64,000 nucleotides of DNA, taken from positions 744,001 through 808,000 of the forward strand of contig CAUWAG010000019.1 of assembly GCA_963556695.1 (NCBI GenBank), written 5' to 3'. Below are positions 46,654-59,300 of this stretch, piece by piece. Within the stretch, counting starts at the first letter, position 1; each line of letters opens with the position of its first letter. The translations under genes and the position numbers were made by a program. The notes under the pieces were generated by a model, which was not told the origin of the DNA, searched no databases, and saw only the letters and a program-made list of their open reading frames with translations. This DNA is from Anthostomella pinea. Taxonomy: Eukaryota > Ascomycota > Sordariomycetes > Xylariales > Xylariaceae.

Positions 46654-48633
46654 TCAGACGATAGTGATCGTCGTCAGAGACCATTCGTCAAAGCGCAGCG
46701 GCCACTCATGGTTGAACGGAGATCCACAATCATCTTTCCTGTCTAGGGCCAAGATGCCCACCCTCTCATAGCAGGTCGGGTCCCTCGGAGACAGGCCTAG
46801 CAGCAGGAAAAACTGTATTGACTTCTCTCCATCAGTCTCAAGAAACCCAACATAGAAAAGCGAAAGGGAAATTGGACAGGTGCGGTCTCTCGGTTTTGAA
46901 CCCGAACGCATCCGACCGTTCCCCTTCTCCAGCTGCCCATCGTGGTTCATGAAAGTGAACTCCTCCATCCCGCCGTCGAACATCGCTCGCCTAACCCAGT
47001 TCTCGTCGCTCAAAAAAAATTCTCCCGCGATGAAAGTCGTGGTGAGCAGATAACCACGAAGACGGATCCAGCCGCCAGAGACTTGGCCGAAGGGACTCGA
47101 ACCCGATAGAGAGACCTGGGCGTCTAGTAGTTGACATTCCTCTATGATTCTGCCTCGACACGGCATCACGGCACCTCCTATCGATGCCCAAGAGAAACTT
47201 GGGGCGGTATAATCCGAGAACGGGAGATCATCGTGAGGGCTGCTCCTTGCCATCCATATCAAGTCGGGTACGAGCTCGCGTTTCCACAGCCCAGCGACAT
47301 ACTCGGACCCGATGAGAGGCTGAATAAGCTCAGCCACGCCTGCTATGGCCACCAGCTTGTCTCGAAGGTTCGTGAGTCCTCGACTTGTGTACTGCTCCAC
47401 AAAGTGCTGCCACATCGACCTTGCTTCCAAGGCAGACTGAATGTTGGAGATCGACATCGGGTGGGTCAGGGTCTTTCGGTTTCGACATTCGCATGTATGC
47501 CCCGATACGCACGTCCACATGATCTCCTCACCGGTAAAGAAGACCATTCGTGTTGATAACACATATTCCTGGAAAATCCAGGCTCTATGAGCCATAGGGC
47601 CACGATTATATATCGGGTAATGCAGTAACAAAGTTCTAGCTTGAAGCTTAGTGAGCGAGCCTTGGGCATTGGTCCATTCGCAGCTGAAGATGTGGTGGCG
47701 CTCTCTGTCACAGAAAGTTGAAAGAAACCCCTCTGCTGTCGAATCCGCTAAGGTAGCTGCAATAGTGAGAAAGGCGTCTCGATAGACTGACCCCATCCTA
47801 CAGGCCTCGTATGCCCAATCGGCCGAGCTGTCCTGGATAATGCAAAGCGCGTCCACCCACAGATATCTGCAATGCAACTGCCTGGTTACGAAGACAGCGT
47901 CCCGAATTGTCTTGGGAAGCCGGGCCAGCGGCGGCAAGCCCACTTTCAGTGCCGAGATATTGGCTTGTGTTGTTGTCAAGAACGTCGTTTTGCCCCAACA
48001 ATAGCTCAAGGCGAAGTAATGATCGACTTTGACGTTCTTTGTCTCAATGAGCTTAATCGAGGGATGAGCCCACGAACCGACATCGAGCAGACGCGTGGGC
48101 ACCGTCGTGCCTTCTTTAGACGTGCACTGAGGATGGTCCCAGCTGCAGATATCTAGACAATCTCGTATGAATTCGAAGGCTTCTTCTGAACGGGGAAATG
48201 GACTGCGTTCAGGCAGCATTGGTATGTTCTCTAATGCGGGTGCCAGACCTGCCATTGGTGCTTAATGAGATCCCGCGCTAAAGGGAGTGGCATACTGACC
48301 TGGCTTCGAATATAATTGAATGGGAGGGTAGTAATTGTAGGAGCCGGGCGTCTGAGTATGAAGTTCAACCCCGTAATCACTGATGTGTATGCGGACGGTT
48401 TGTGTTTCGCATGGGTCCATGCCGCCTCTATCCACGAAAAATCGCAGTATATCAATTATTGTGCTGCAGAACCTACAATCAGCTACGCTCGATGCGTAAA
48501 TTTCATCCACTGATCGGTGGAGGACGAGTATGTCTGTGGTCACTCCGCCCACAGTCCAGCTATTCGTTTTATGGCCCCTTGAATCCACGTAAAAGCCACT
48601 GTGGAAAACGTCGTCTTCATCGCCATCGCACAT
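46654..48633 (-). CDS. HET-domain (heterokaryon incompatibility) protein
   Basis: Two minus-strand exons (48633-48300 and 48248-46654) encode about 642 residues. The HET domain (about 187-345) shows all three conserved blocks: HYFALSYCWG, RYLWVDALCIIQDSSADW with EACRMGSVYRDAFLTIAA, and AHRAWIFQEYVLSTRMVFF. HET proteins trigger cell death after fusion of incompatible strains, and many are uncharacterised relatives with other partners. No NACHT, WD40 or ankyrin region is attached, so it is the stand-alone form. The first exon contains CRFCSTIIDIL. The start is uncertain: the frame stays open upstream to a stop at 48727-48729 and reads WCDICRNLDSYCPLALKG without an ATG, behind a possible acceptor. 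A further 5' exon is likely, and the Met at 48633 is only the first one available. Confidence 0.88.
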
Positions 48634-50361
48634 TGATTGATCTCCTGTCAAGACTGGAGGATGGAACCCCTTTAGAGCAAGAGGACAGTAGGAATCCAGA
48701 TTGCGGCAGATATCGCACCATTCCCCTTACACGTCCAGTTTCTAAACGTCTGACTGCATGTCGCCCATTCGATCGATCAGCCAGTGGCGTGGGAAGCGGC
48801 TTTCAGGATAAACAATTCAATGTTTCTCGGCGAGATGCTTTTCGGACGACGCGGTCCAGGCCTGCGTTCTGTCCCAAGCCAGCCCAATTCAATCGACGGG
48901 CCCCGGCACAGGATGAATGAAAGGGGAACCAACCAAGCGTGGGTGAATAACACCGTGGTGGAATCTGTCCGCAGGTTGTCTTCGTCGGTACAAGGGTTGA
49001 GGGGATAGAAGAGTCGACGTCGAATAGCAGCCTCGATAGTGTACAAGCCGTAGCAAAATCGAAGCAACAATAAATTAGAGAGAGCCCGAGAAAACATATC
49101 TTCCACGATCCCACAGGAAACACACCACTTCCGAAACCAGCCAGCCTGCAGTATGCCCTCACCAGGCAGAACAAAGGCAGCCATCAGCCAACCCGTTTCA
49201 TCGCCGGGCGCTTCCCAGGACGCCCAGGCAGAATCCGCGCGGCGAAGCAGGTATCTGACCAATGAAATTTTGAAAGCCTGCATGTTGGCTGGCGACCTCA
49301 CATTACCCACTTCGGATACGACATAGACGGCGACACAGCGACCAACCGTGTGAGGCCTCGGGCGCGGTCGCGGTGATACCTACAGCCTTTTCCGTGAAAG
49401 ACGGCCATGGCTAGCACTGACCACCCGTTTTCAGGAATGCGATGCATAGTTCTTGTGGGTTCTAAAAGACACGGGAGCCTGTCTCAGATATGGACTCGAT
49501 CATGGACCGCGAATGCTTTTGACGTTGTTGTTGTTGTTGTTGTAGTAGAGGAGGAAGGTTCGGGAATGGCTTATCTCAGTACAGACGACCTCAAGGCTTG
49601 GCAAGTGGCTGATTGTGGCTGGTACATCTCAGCCACATGACACGGACCACCCAAATTCAGTACATACGTCGCTGCACCTCCATCCCAGCACTCCGTGCCC
49701 ATGATTGGGATTTGATGAACTGAGGTAAGAAAGACCATGTCCCGTCGTGTTTCACAGAAAAGGCAGTATATTTCTGGAAAACTGGGCAGGTTTCGCGATG
49801 CTGCCACCCGTACGCCGTTGTAGGTATGACTGCCTATGAGCCAGGCCAGCTGCAAGAAAGGAAGTCCAAGGTTAGTGAACAGTGCGGCCCCCTTTTCCAC
49901 AAAGGGACATACCAAATCGCCAAAGTGCCAGCTCATGTCAAGAACTCCAGGCCTAACACCAGTTGTCTGCGAAGCAGTTGTTCATCAACTCATATCTATG
50001 GCAAGGCCCTTCGGATTGGCATTCAGTCACGCACACCAGTAATGAACAAGCATGTCCGACGCATTCATCTAAACTTCTAAAGCTTACACTGTGGTAGACT
50101 ATACTAACAATCCATTATGACACCTTTTTATCGATCCCATGGGCTGTCGAAGCAGCCGTGTTCCTTGTTGTTGTACGCCTTCATAGCATGTCTCGCTGTC
50201 TCGTCTTAGTCATCCCAAATCCCAATCTAGCAAGTCCGAATTGGCAATCATCCGTGTCCCATCCTCAAAACCGTCAACGATTGATCCTTGTCTTGTGCTA
50301 ACCGCGCTTCTGATACTTCCATTTATCACTGAGTACCACCAGGCTCCAGAGCGTACCTTAC
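48634..50361. other. Spacer between HET and ArfGAP genes
   Basis: The left end (48634-48725) is probably still coding for the HET protein. A minus-strand open frame of about 169 codons (49283-48777) has no recognisable domain and may be chance. A (GTT)n run lies at about 49523-49545. The right part should contain the ArfGAP 3' UTR. Confidence 0.4.
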
Positions 50362-52008
50362 TTAGCCGTTGAGGTAGTTACGAATAGCACCCTGCAGTCT
50401 AGTGGCTCCGTCGCCCAGTGCACTCGTCAGATTGTCCAAGTCGTCGCCCGCAGTGATTCCGAATTTGCGGACGAAGTCTTTGGCGGCTGACTCGAGATCG
50501 CCATAATCATCCTCGGGGTTCTCCTCTTCGGGCCGTCCGAAGTAGGCGTTCGAAGAAATCGAGGTGGCCCCCTCGAATCCTTGCAGTCGTGTCTTTGCCT
50601 CGGCCTGGGCGCTGGGGTCGAATGACCCTTTGCCAAAGAACTCATCAGAGGAAATGCCCTTCTGGGTGCCGAACTTGTTCCGTGCGTAGCGTTGGTCGTC
50701 ATCTGAATTGTGTCAATAAGATCGGGCGATGTATGAGATGAGGGGGAGGTCCTACCTTCAGTAGCGGCCTTGGCAGGGCCAACCGATCCGAACCCTCCAG
50801 CGCGAGCGGCAGTAGGCTTGCTACCTCCCACTTGACCGAATCCAAGGCGCCCAAAGCCCATGCCCAAGCGTTCGACCTCGGCGGCCGATTTTTGACCGGC
50901 GCGCTCCGAAGCAGAATCACGCGGGCTGATTGGTGTTGGCGATACAACATTGCTGGCTTCCGTTTGGGCAGCAGGTGTCTTCTTCTTCGTCTCGGCCTCT
51001 TCGGCTTCAGGGTCATAACCTAACTTCTCTATCCGCTCCGCCTCTTCTTTGGCCTTCTTCTCAGCTTCGTCGAAATCGATGACATCTGCCGTTACCTTCT
51101 TAGCCCCGAGCTTGGTGGTCTTCTTTGCACCGAGTATGTTAGCTTTACGGGGTCCCGTCGGGTTCGTCTTTCGGAGAGCGGCAGAGGTTGTGACTCGGCT
51201 GGTAGCAGGTTTGCCCCCGTTAGAGTCAGGCTTGGGAAGAGGTGATGCCGATCTTGAGATTGCGCTGCCATTGGTGCCTGTGATCGGGAGAGGTGATGAC
51301 GTGCGTCCAGTCACTGGTGGTGTGCCAATCCGCGAAACAGGGGGTGTAGGCTTCTTGACGTTGTTGAACTTCCCCCAAAACTCATCTTCGTCGGCTTCAG
51401 GAAGCGTTTCAGTGGTATTGCGCAAGAAGTCGGGATACCTTGATGCCGGTTAGTATTATTTGATTGAGATAACGGCCAGGGCAAGTCCTCTCACAGTTTG
51501 ATGTCCATTGCAACATCTTGACTGAGGCGGTTTCTGTGCTTATCGGCGGCGGCATTGTCGATGTACTTGCGCGGATAATCTGTGGGGTTCGTTTTGTCCG
51601 GGTCGCCAAAGACCTTCGCCGCCCTTTCGTTCCCGCCCACTCTCAACCTACGGAGATTTCTCCATGTCCAGTCTGAGTATTGTCAGCATAGACGTTCGTA
51701 TTTGTGGGGGCCAGGAGGCTGCTCAGGTGCGACGTACTGTCCATGGTCGGGGACTGAATGAAGGATATAGTGCTGCCCATATTACGGTGTCGACCGGAAC
51801 ACTCGTAGCAGACGTAGAGGGCCAGGGTGACAGATGCCCAAGCCGCGGGTCCTGCGCATTCGAAGCATTTCTGGAGCGCACACGGAGTCAGCATGCGCAT
51901 ATAAACGGTAGTCAAAGCATCGCTCACCTGATTCAAGGGCTGCTTCCTCAATTCCGCAAAGGTCTTGTCTACTAGCTGCTTGGGAGCGTCCGCATCTTCG
52001 TTGAGCAT
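50362..52008 (-). CDS. glo3: ArfGAP of the Glo3/ARFGAP2-3 type
   Basis: Five minus-strand exons (52008-51928, 51870-51738, 51672-51495, 51438-50756, 50702-50362) join in frame to 471 residues. It should activate GTP hydrolysis on Arf1 in COPI vesicles for Golgi-to-ER retrieval. The N-terminal zinc finger reads C29-x2-C32-x15-C48-x2-C51 followed by SGRHRNMGSTISF, which contains the candidate Arg finger, then WTWRNLRRLRVGGNERA. The middle is Ser/Pro/Lys-rich with a basic AKKTTKLGAKK stretch and a coiled segment DFDEAEKKAKEEAERIEKLGY. The C-terminus has ISSDEFFGKGSFDPSA and amphipathic repeats, as in the Glo3 regulatory motif. The 15-residue spacing between zinc pairs is one short of the usual 16. 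The start was taken as the first ATG in frame. Divergent from TIM21. Confidence 0.9.
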
Positions 52009-52439
52009 ATTGCCGAGATGGGTGCGCACGAGGCGTCCACTTGCGGGTGTGTTTGGCTGTATGTGATGCGCGGTGCAGATCGTACGTATTTGATGCGAAA
52101 AAGGAAACTATGAAAGTTGAGATCAAGAGAGTTAATGATGCTCAGGAGAGGCAGAGAGGTAGAGAGGGAAGTGGAAATGGGCCAGATCTTGCCAGAATGC
52201 CACCTGAAAGAATAGCCCCACATCGAGGGGCTACTCTAATCCCGAAGGGGGCAAGTCGCGATTGGCCACTTTATCAGTTCCGAGCTCGAAATGCTGGGGA
52301 GGCTAGGAGGAAGCTTCAACCAAGCGACTCCATCCATTGAACCATCATCTGAAAGTATCAATGGACGCCCGCATTCGAGAAAAATAAACCGAATTGCGTC
52401 GGCACACTCGACAGCCCCAATGGACTGCCTCCCTCCAGA
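52009..52439. promoter_or_regulatory. Shared divergent promoter (ArfGAP / TIM21)
   Basis: Only 431 bp separate the two divergent start codons. It must therefore contain both core promoters and 5' leaders. I cannot identify a specific factor site. Confidence 0.55.
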
Positions 52440-53303
52440 ATGAAAATCTCTATCCGGCCCCTTGCTGCTGCCGGTCTCGTCCCGCAACCGCGTCCCATCC
52501 CGCAACTGCGGCCCGTCCTCGCCCAGCAGCTTCGAAGCTATGCGACCCAACCTGGCGTAGGATCCAATTCGACTGCTTCCAAGAGGAAGGCAGTCACGCC
52601 TTTCAACGATGACGGCTATGTTCCTTGGAGGGACCTGTCGGCACCCGAGAAGGCGTCGCGCGCCACCCAGCAATCCTTCAACTTCGGCATGGTCATACTG
52701 GGTGCCGTGATGACGGTACAAGTGCCTGCAGCCCAGCTTGGTGTCGATGCATGCTAACGTTGTCCTTCTTCAGGCCGGCGTGGGATACTTCCTCTACACC
52801 GATGTCTTCTCCCCGGACAGCAAGACCGCCTACTTCAACCGAGCCGTCGACCGAATCAAGAAGGACCCCGATTGTGTGGCACTTTTGGGGGATAGTAAAA
52901 AGATCATAGCCCATGGTGAGGAGACGGCGAACAAATGGCGGCGTGCAAGACCAATTGCGTAAGGAATCTGTGATCTTTGGCTTTACAAAAGATTCTGACC
53001 GTGCTAGATCTACACACAAGACCGATGGTCAAGGCAACGAGCATCTGATGATGCATTTCTACGTGGGTCCATACTGTCACCTACAAGCTTCGAGTTTCTG
53101 ACCTTTCTTAGCTTGAGGGACCATTGAGTAATGGCTTGGTCAATGTGCATCTGGTCAAACGAGCGGGCCACCACGATTTCGAGTACAAGTACTTCTTCGT
53201 GGACGTGAAAGGCCACCCGAGAATATACCTGGAGAACGCTGACGCCCAAAGCTCGAGCGGAGATTCAAATAAGTTTAAATTATTCGGCGTTAGCTGGAGT
53301 TGA
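52440..53303 (+). CDS. tim21: Mitochondrial import subunit TIM21
   Basis: Four exons (52440-52715, 52774-52958, 53008-53062, 53112-53303) join in frame to 235 residues. Tim21 is an inner-membrane protein of the TIM23 presequence translocase. It contacts Tom22 in the intermembrane space and links the translocase to respiratory complexes. Residues 1-35 are a basic, acid-free mitochondrial presequence. A single membrane helix spans about 79-100 (SFNFGMVILGAVMT joined across the first intron to AGVGYFLYTDVF). The intermembrane-space domain follows, with FSPDSKTAYFNRAVDRIKKDP, the short third exon with HLMMHFY, and LEGPLSNGLVNVHLVK with KYFFVDVKGHPRIYLE near the end. The length and order match the family. 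All introns are 49-58 nt. Confidence 0.93.
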
Positions 53304-56300
53304 TATGTACAAAATCAGTTTGAAACAAGACAGGCTGGCCTCTCGGGATACGATTTGGCTTACTGTCTACTTGGGCTGTGACCTTAGCCCAAGGTCCTTT
53401 GATCAACCATGGTGTGGCCCCTTACTATCAGCAGCTCATGTCACATGTTGAAACAGCGCTCCCGAAGCATTGACTCCGGTCCTAGATTAGGTGTGACCAT
53501 CTAGTCGTCTTCAGCGCCTACCCAATCCGATTCTAGGGTAAACCATAAGTATCCTTGGGCTTGGAATAAGAGCATGGAATTCAATGTAGCTCATCTTGTA
53601 TACACTGACTGTGAACCGTCAATGGTCAGTGGTATCCAGAGAAACGACTGGCTCTGCGCAGGGCGAACATCACACCCACGACCCCTGGCATATCTGGCGA
53701 TCCACGCACCGAGCTCAGGTCCGCTACCTACCCCAGCCTGGTGTGCGGTGTCCAAGTCGTGTGTGGAGATCCAGCGTACATTGCTCCCTGAAGAGTAGTG
53801 GCAGCAGAGAACTGCCAGTACACTATCCGCGCAATCTGAATTGTATCAACCTCACAAGGTGATGCTGGCAGACATAAATCGTCGTAGTAGGTTAAGGGGA
53901 AAGCGCAAGCCAGGGCGAAGGGGGCTTGTTTCATACTTGTGCTCGGACCTCGCAGCTGGCTGAATACGAAATGTGTACGAATGTGTTCATGTGGGATTTT
54001 GATCAAGCCAGTTTCTCTCATCTCATGACAAACATGTCCAATCTTGCCAACGGCCCCCTAGGCGAGCTCGACCAAGGGTTGTTCGTTTCAGGAATCCCTC
54101 GTCCTCCATCATGGGGTCAATGGCGAGTATCAACTTATCATCCGCTGTCCGTTGCGCTTTCCTCTCCACGTGGAAAGGGGTCACATCAAGTAAATCGTGG
54201 ACAGTCGATGTGTCAGGCCCGTCAACCACCGACGCGGTGTGTAGACGTGCGCGACGGGACTGAGGTGACGTCGACGCATCTTGTAGCTTGGGATGTTGAT
54301 CTGCCACCGTTCAACCTGGGGGGTGAGTGAACTGGAGGCAAGATTGTGACTTGGGCCCCCCTTTTGGCAGGGGTGATCGAGAGTGTGGTGAGTGAGCTGG
54401 AACTTGAAGCACGAGATTACGGTTGCTTGATATATCAGGAGTTTCGTTGAAGTTACCCTATTCCTAGGCTGGAGAACTTGGCCACTGATCATACGCAGAT
54501 ATGTCAAGATGATGTACATTTAAGTGTCAATTTCAGCCCGATCTTCTCGATCCGTTACCTCTCGAGGCCCGCATATGCATTGCTCCTTGCAGGGGCTGGT
54601 TTGCTAGAGATGCGTCAAGCAGAAGCGAAAGCTCAGTGTCATGAAACATGTGCATATTTTGTCAGTCGATAGCCGTCTTGGTATGAATGACCTCCAACTG
54701 GCGTACTGCCATGAGGGCATTATGGTGGTCGAAGAAGACCACCTCTAGACACTGCCTTTCACGTCATGGGAGGGAGCGTCTGGGATGTGGCGGACGACAG
54801 AACTGTACTACTGGCCGTCAAAGAGCAAGATCACTATACACGAGCTGGACAGACTCTTATGTTGAATTGCGATTAGTTGTATGGACTGAATAGTAAGTAG
54901 TTGCGGAGGTCTTTGTCTGCGCCCTCCAGCGTTTCCTTGGAGCAGCACCGGCATCAGAGTGACATGCCGGGTTCGATAATAGTAATCGGCATGTCGACAT
55001 GTTGCTACCAAGATGCAGTCTTGAGCGCAAAGCTCCCATCAGGCTCCTGCTATGCCATTTCACCGCCAGAAAGAGACGGTCTTGGCGTCGACTGCGAGCA
55101 CCGCCGTAGTGTGGTATTGTCGACCAGTAGCAGAAATCCGCCGCCATTCTCTAGCTCCCAGCTCACGACTCCAGAGGAATACTCTCCTGGATTTCCCAAG
55201 CTGTGTAGAGCAAACAGAGGTTCTTACCGCTTGTCGGGCACACCGGGCACGGGATGGACGGCGGTGAGGATGGCATGTGGTTGCCTTGTTTGGCGTGGAC
55301 TGGCGGTGAAGGAGCTAAGGACATTTGGGGTCTCCTGCTCGTGGGCGCTTGATGGAAGGCATCGTCGAATCTGAGCTGTATGGGCTCGAGCACGCCAGGA
55401 GCGGTGTCGTGCTCTTGGCGTCATCAAAAGGGCTCGGCTCGGACTGCATGTCTAGATTCATGGCTGGATAGCACTTATGGGTAGGGGGAAAGGAGGCTAG
55501 TTGAAAACGGTCAACTGGCAATTCGGCCTTGCAAGAAGGCAACCCAATTGTTGCCTCGTTGCCTTGCGCAGCTCTGCTTCTCTCGCGACCTGTAGCCCAC
55601 TTGGAGTGCTCCAATACAATAGTACCTACCATACACGCAAACAGCAGGTATGCTTATCAGCATAACGCAAGGTTGCATAGTTCCGAGAAGCTAATCTATT
55701 TCAACAAGATTGCTTCGGGGCAGGTCTGTGATGTTGTCTCTACACTTATTACCGGCCTCCTGGGTCATGATCACAATTCTGTTGTCGTCGACTCCGGTCT
55801 TAAGCAGAATATAGATAAATTGCAGGTTCAGATGGGCTTCAGAGCCGGAAGATGGCATGCCGGGGTGCTGCTCCAAGCCATCTATGTCCTCCTGCTTCCC
55901 CCTAACGCTTTGTTACATAGTACTGGGGGTGTATGCAAGTTGTGGATAGGGTGTCTCAACATTGCCCGGTTGGACTTGCCATGACCTGCTAATCTTGTGA
56001 CAGCCACTGTGGTGACAACTTATCGTATGCCAGTAAGGCCAGGAGCGGTGTTCTGGAAGACTAGCCTGGCGAAGCGGCTTTGCGTTGGTCACGGTGACTT
56101 GCTTTACCCTGGGAGTGCGAGGGCGATGTAGAGGGAGACCGTGGCCGCCCTTACTCCTTCCTCATGGGGTCTCTATGGTACACGGGGCGCTTCTCATTGC
56201 GATAGAGCTAAGCAGTGTCAAGAAAAGCCTAGATTATGGCTGACAAGTAGGTGTTGAGCACAAAAGCCTTGTCGAGATGTAGCCTAGAATGGACTACTAT

Positions 56301-59300
56301 TACCAGCATGATCCAACGAGTTTTTGATAACTGCAGTACTCTTTGAACACAAAGACAGCTTCACAAGCCATGATCTGAGCTATAATGTCGTATCGGTCTT
56401 ACCGTCGCAATGCTTGCATATATGGCAGTGCTTTCGGTAGCCTACACTAACATGAGGAAGTACGAAGAACGCCGTCTAGTATGGCGGACTCTGTAGCACA
56501 CGGTTACAGTTTAGGACATCAAGTGTGTGAAATAGTCTTACGGCTTGCGTATTGTGTTGATCTCAGGGGGAGGCTTCCTCATGCCCACTGAGGCCTGCTC
56601 TGTTCACTTTCCCAAGGTCCTCGTCTGTATCGCTTCACTATGTGCTTTGGTACCAGAAAGGCTTGTGAGCCCGGGCTCCGAAGGCTATTGGAGCATGCAA
56701 AATGGGCAATATGTTCCGAGTCTTCTCTCTATCTATATGGAGCTGAAGGTGGTCTCTTCCGTGTATGTGGCCTACTAAAAGCGCTGGGATGTTGCAGCAG
56801 TAGCAGCATACGACATCGTCGTTATCCCCACGCTCTAGCATGTGGCATGCTTCAGTATTGCTGTACATATACTTCTCTCCTCGTAGATACCGCCAGGGCC
56901 CCAGTCCCAAAACAACAATTCCAACGAGATAAATTGTTGATATGTAATCCAGCGGCTGCGTCGACGGTCTGGGCTCTGTCGGTAGCAGCGGGCTGCGACA
57001 TCAGCGATGAATACTGGCTCGGTTCGCGGCAGTGTGTTTCTGGGTAGGTCAGGCACTTGTATGCAGTCGACGTCGTATGCGAGGGCATTCGTCGTATTCC
57101 TCTTGTTTCGGCGCCTGCCGTTGGGGTCTTCAGGTGATGGTTCAAATTGCGGTCAGAGGATGCTACCACGTTGTAACTCCGGTAACTAGTCAGTTGCGAA
57201 CTTATCTTCTCCTGTGTTGTATTGACTTACCGATACCCAATCTGCCCGATCTTGTGGTGCCCGACCACAGGAGGCTCTTGCTCCGAGGTGGTGGCAGGAG
57301 GCTCCGCTCTTTGAAAACGCTTCGGCAAATACACCATGCGAGCGAAAGAGAGAGAACGAGATTCCAAGTCGGCGCGGCCAGGCGCAGTGGTTTTTGCATT
57401 TTCGACGGAGAGAGCGAAGCAGATGGGAGGTCACGGAGATGTCAAGAGCGAGCTCCAACGGAGCAACTCCCATATTCTTCACCGAGACTGCATGCAATAG
57501 GGGCCAGCAGCGCAATAAACTCTTCAGAATGACAATCGAGATAAGGCGGGTGCAATCTTACAATGGCTGCAACGCAGGGCTGTCTCGCGTCTCCATCACA
57601 CAGAACCCACGTGCATTACCTAAACCCCTACTTGCCAAGATTCTCGTTGCCCGGCTCGGGCTCTTGTATAGAGCCGTGGGAGCTTATCCGTCAGCATTCA
57701 TGGACATAGAGTGCCTAGACAACCGCAAACCCTTGTACTAAAAGGGTTGGTAATTTCTATGTCTTCATGGGCAAGATATGATAGCTAGCTGTCTATGTCC
57801 AGGTACCATCATGTTGGACGTCAACTCAAGGGAAAGATGACTCATTGCCGTGTCTACGGAAACGGAATTCACTGGTGGCAACTACATGAGCTCGCTATCC
57901 TTCATGACCTTGACAGCAAACATCGTGCTATTGGTACTGGCTGCTATTAGGTAAAGAGTATACATGATCCCTGCAGCCTGAAGAGCCTGGAATTCGGGAG
58001 AACCGGCCGTCGAGAGCTCAAGATAATAATCACAAAATGGGTTTTCATGTTTCCGACCCCCGCTCCTCGTGTAAGGCGGACACGCCGGTGTGTGGAGAAG
58101 GGGGAAGCAGAAGTTATGCCAGACATTCCTGGGCTCGAAGGACTATCCTCGCAACTTGGCAAGGACGTTCCCGTCGTTCGCCCGGAGATGCAGCTTTGGA
58201 TGCCTTGCACGATTTTTGCGAACTGCATACCCTCCCGCTACCGGTGGAACCTGTCCGAGGACGGCCGGTGCCCAACAAAAGGTACCAATGTAAAGGAAGG
58301 TCAGCTGGAGGCCAACGGGGCGTTAACGCTGGTCTCAGGCTTCAATTCTGGCCACTCCTGGAGGTCCTTCGTGCAAGAAACAGGATTTGGTCATCGGAAA
58401 GATGCGTCCCTAGTTGGCTCGCTGCGAATCGATTATCTGATGCATGATTGCCGGGCGACTCCCCAAGAACGGAGTTTCTTCCACCAGACGATCGTGCGGG
58501 ACGGTGAAAAGCCTCGTCGACCGGTGGAAAGCTGGTTGTTGCTAGGTAGGACATGGCCTACCGGTATCTCAAAACTCGGAGTGCTCGCCGCGAGATGGTG
58601 CCTCCTCAACGTAGGGGCCTAGAACGATTGGTTCAGCGGTGGTAAAAGGAGTCCCGGTGCCACGTTACAGAAGACTAAGGCACTGAGATGTCAACTCCCC
58701 TTCGGCATTTCGAATCTTCTGGTAGCGTCCTGCCAGACTCGCCGAGCTGAACCTACACATACCAACCATGCCTCCCCCAAGCTTCGTTCTTTTGTATGGC
58801 CACGTATGATATGCGCGTCGGTGAGCCTCGTGAGGATCGTCGGTGTCGGACAACATCAGGGAGCAGCAGCAAAGAGCCCCCTGTATCTTCAATCCCCTGA
58901 CGGGCGATCGCCCATGCGGTTAATTAGAATAGACAGATCGGATCACGATCACAGCAGAAACTAGAAACAATCCAGAAGAGAGATTCTGGGCCACGACAGA
59001 GCTGACCTAGGGGTAGAAGAAGCGAGCCTAGCAAATGACACGCAGGTCGTCGCCCCGATCTGGAAATGACAAGCGAACGAATGCGGCAACTTGATGCTTC
59101 TTGCGCGCTAGCCTTGACGCAAATAGAGAGCTTGAGGAACCCAAGAGAAGTCCAGGGCCCGACGCCTGGAGCTGCCGCGTCATGTTGAAAGGTATGTCGC
59201 TCCGGCCCCGCTGGTCGGCAGATGAATGGAGCGGATGGGGTTCAAGTCTCCCGTATATGAGGAGAGCTGACCCGACAGTCTGGGTCGGGAAAGGCATCTC

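Noticed and set aside
47094..47108. Box B-like GGGACTCGAACCC, suggesting a minus-strand tRNA
   Set aside because: Lies inside the HET coding exon and no acceptor or anticodon stem forms around it.
48777..49310. 177-codon open frame on the minus strand upstream of the HET gene
   Set aside because: No ATG at its start, no recognised domain; may be chance, though a HET 5' exon could overlap it.
58047..58622. 191-codon open frame on the plus strand in the gene desert
   Set aside because: Three overlapping frames of similar length and no domain; not enough to call a gene.
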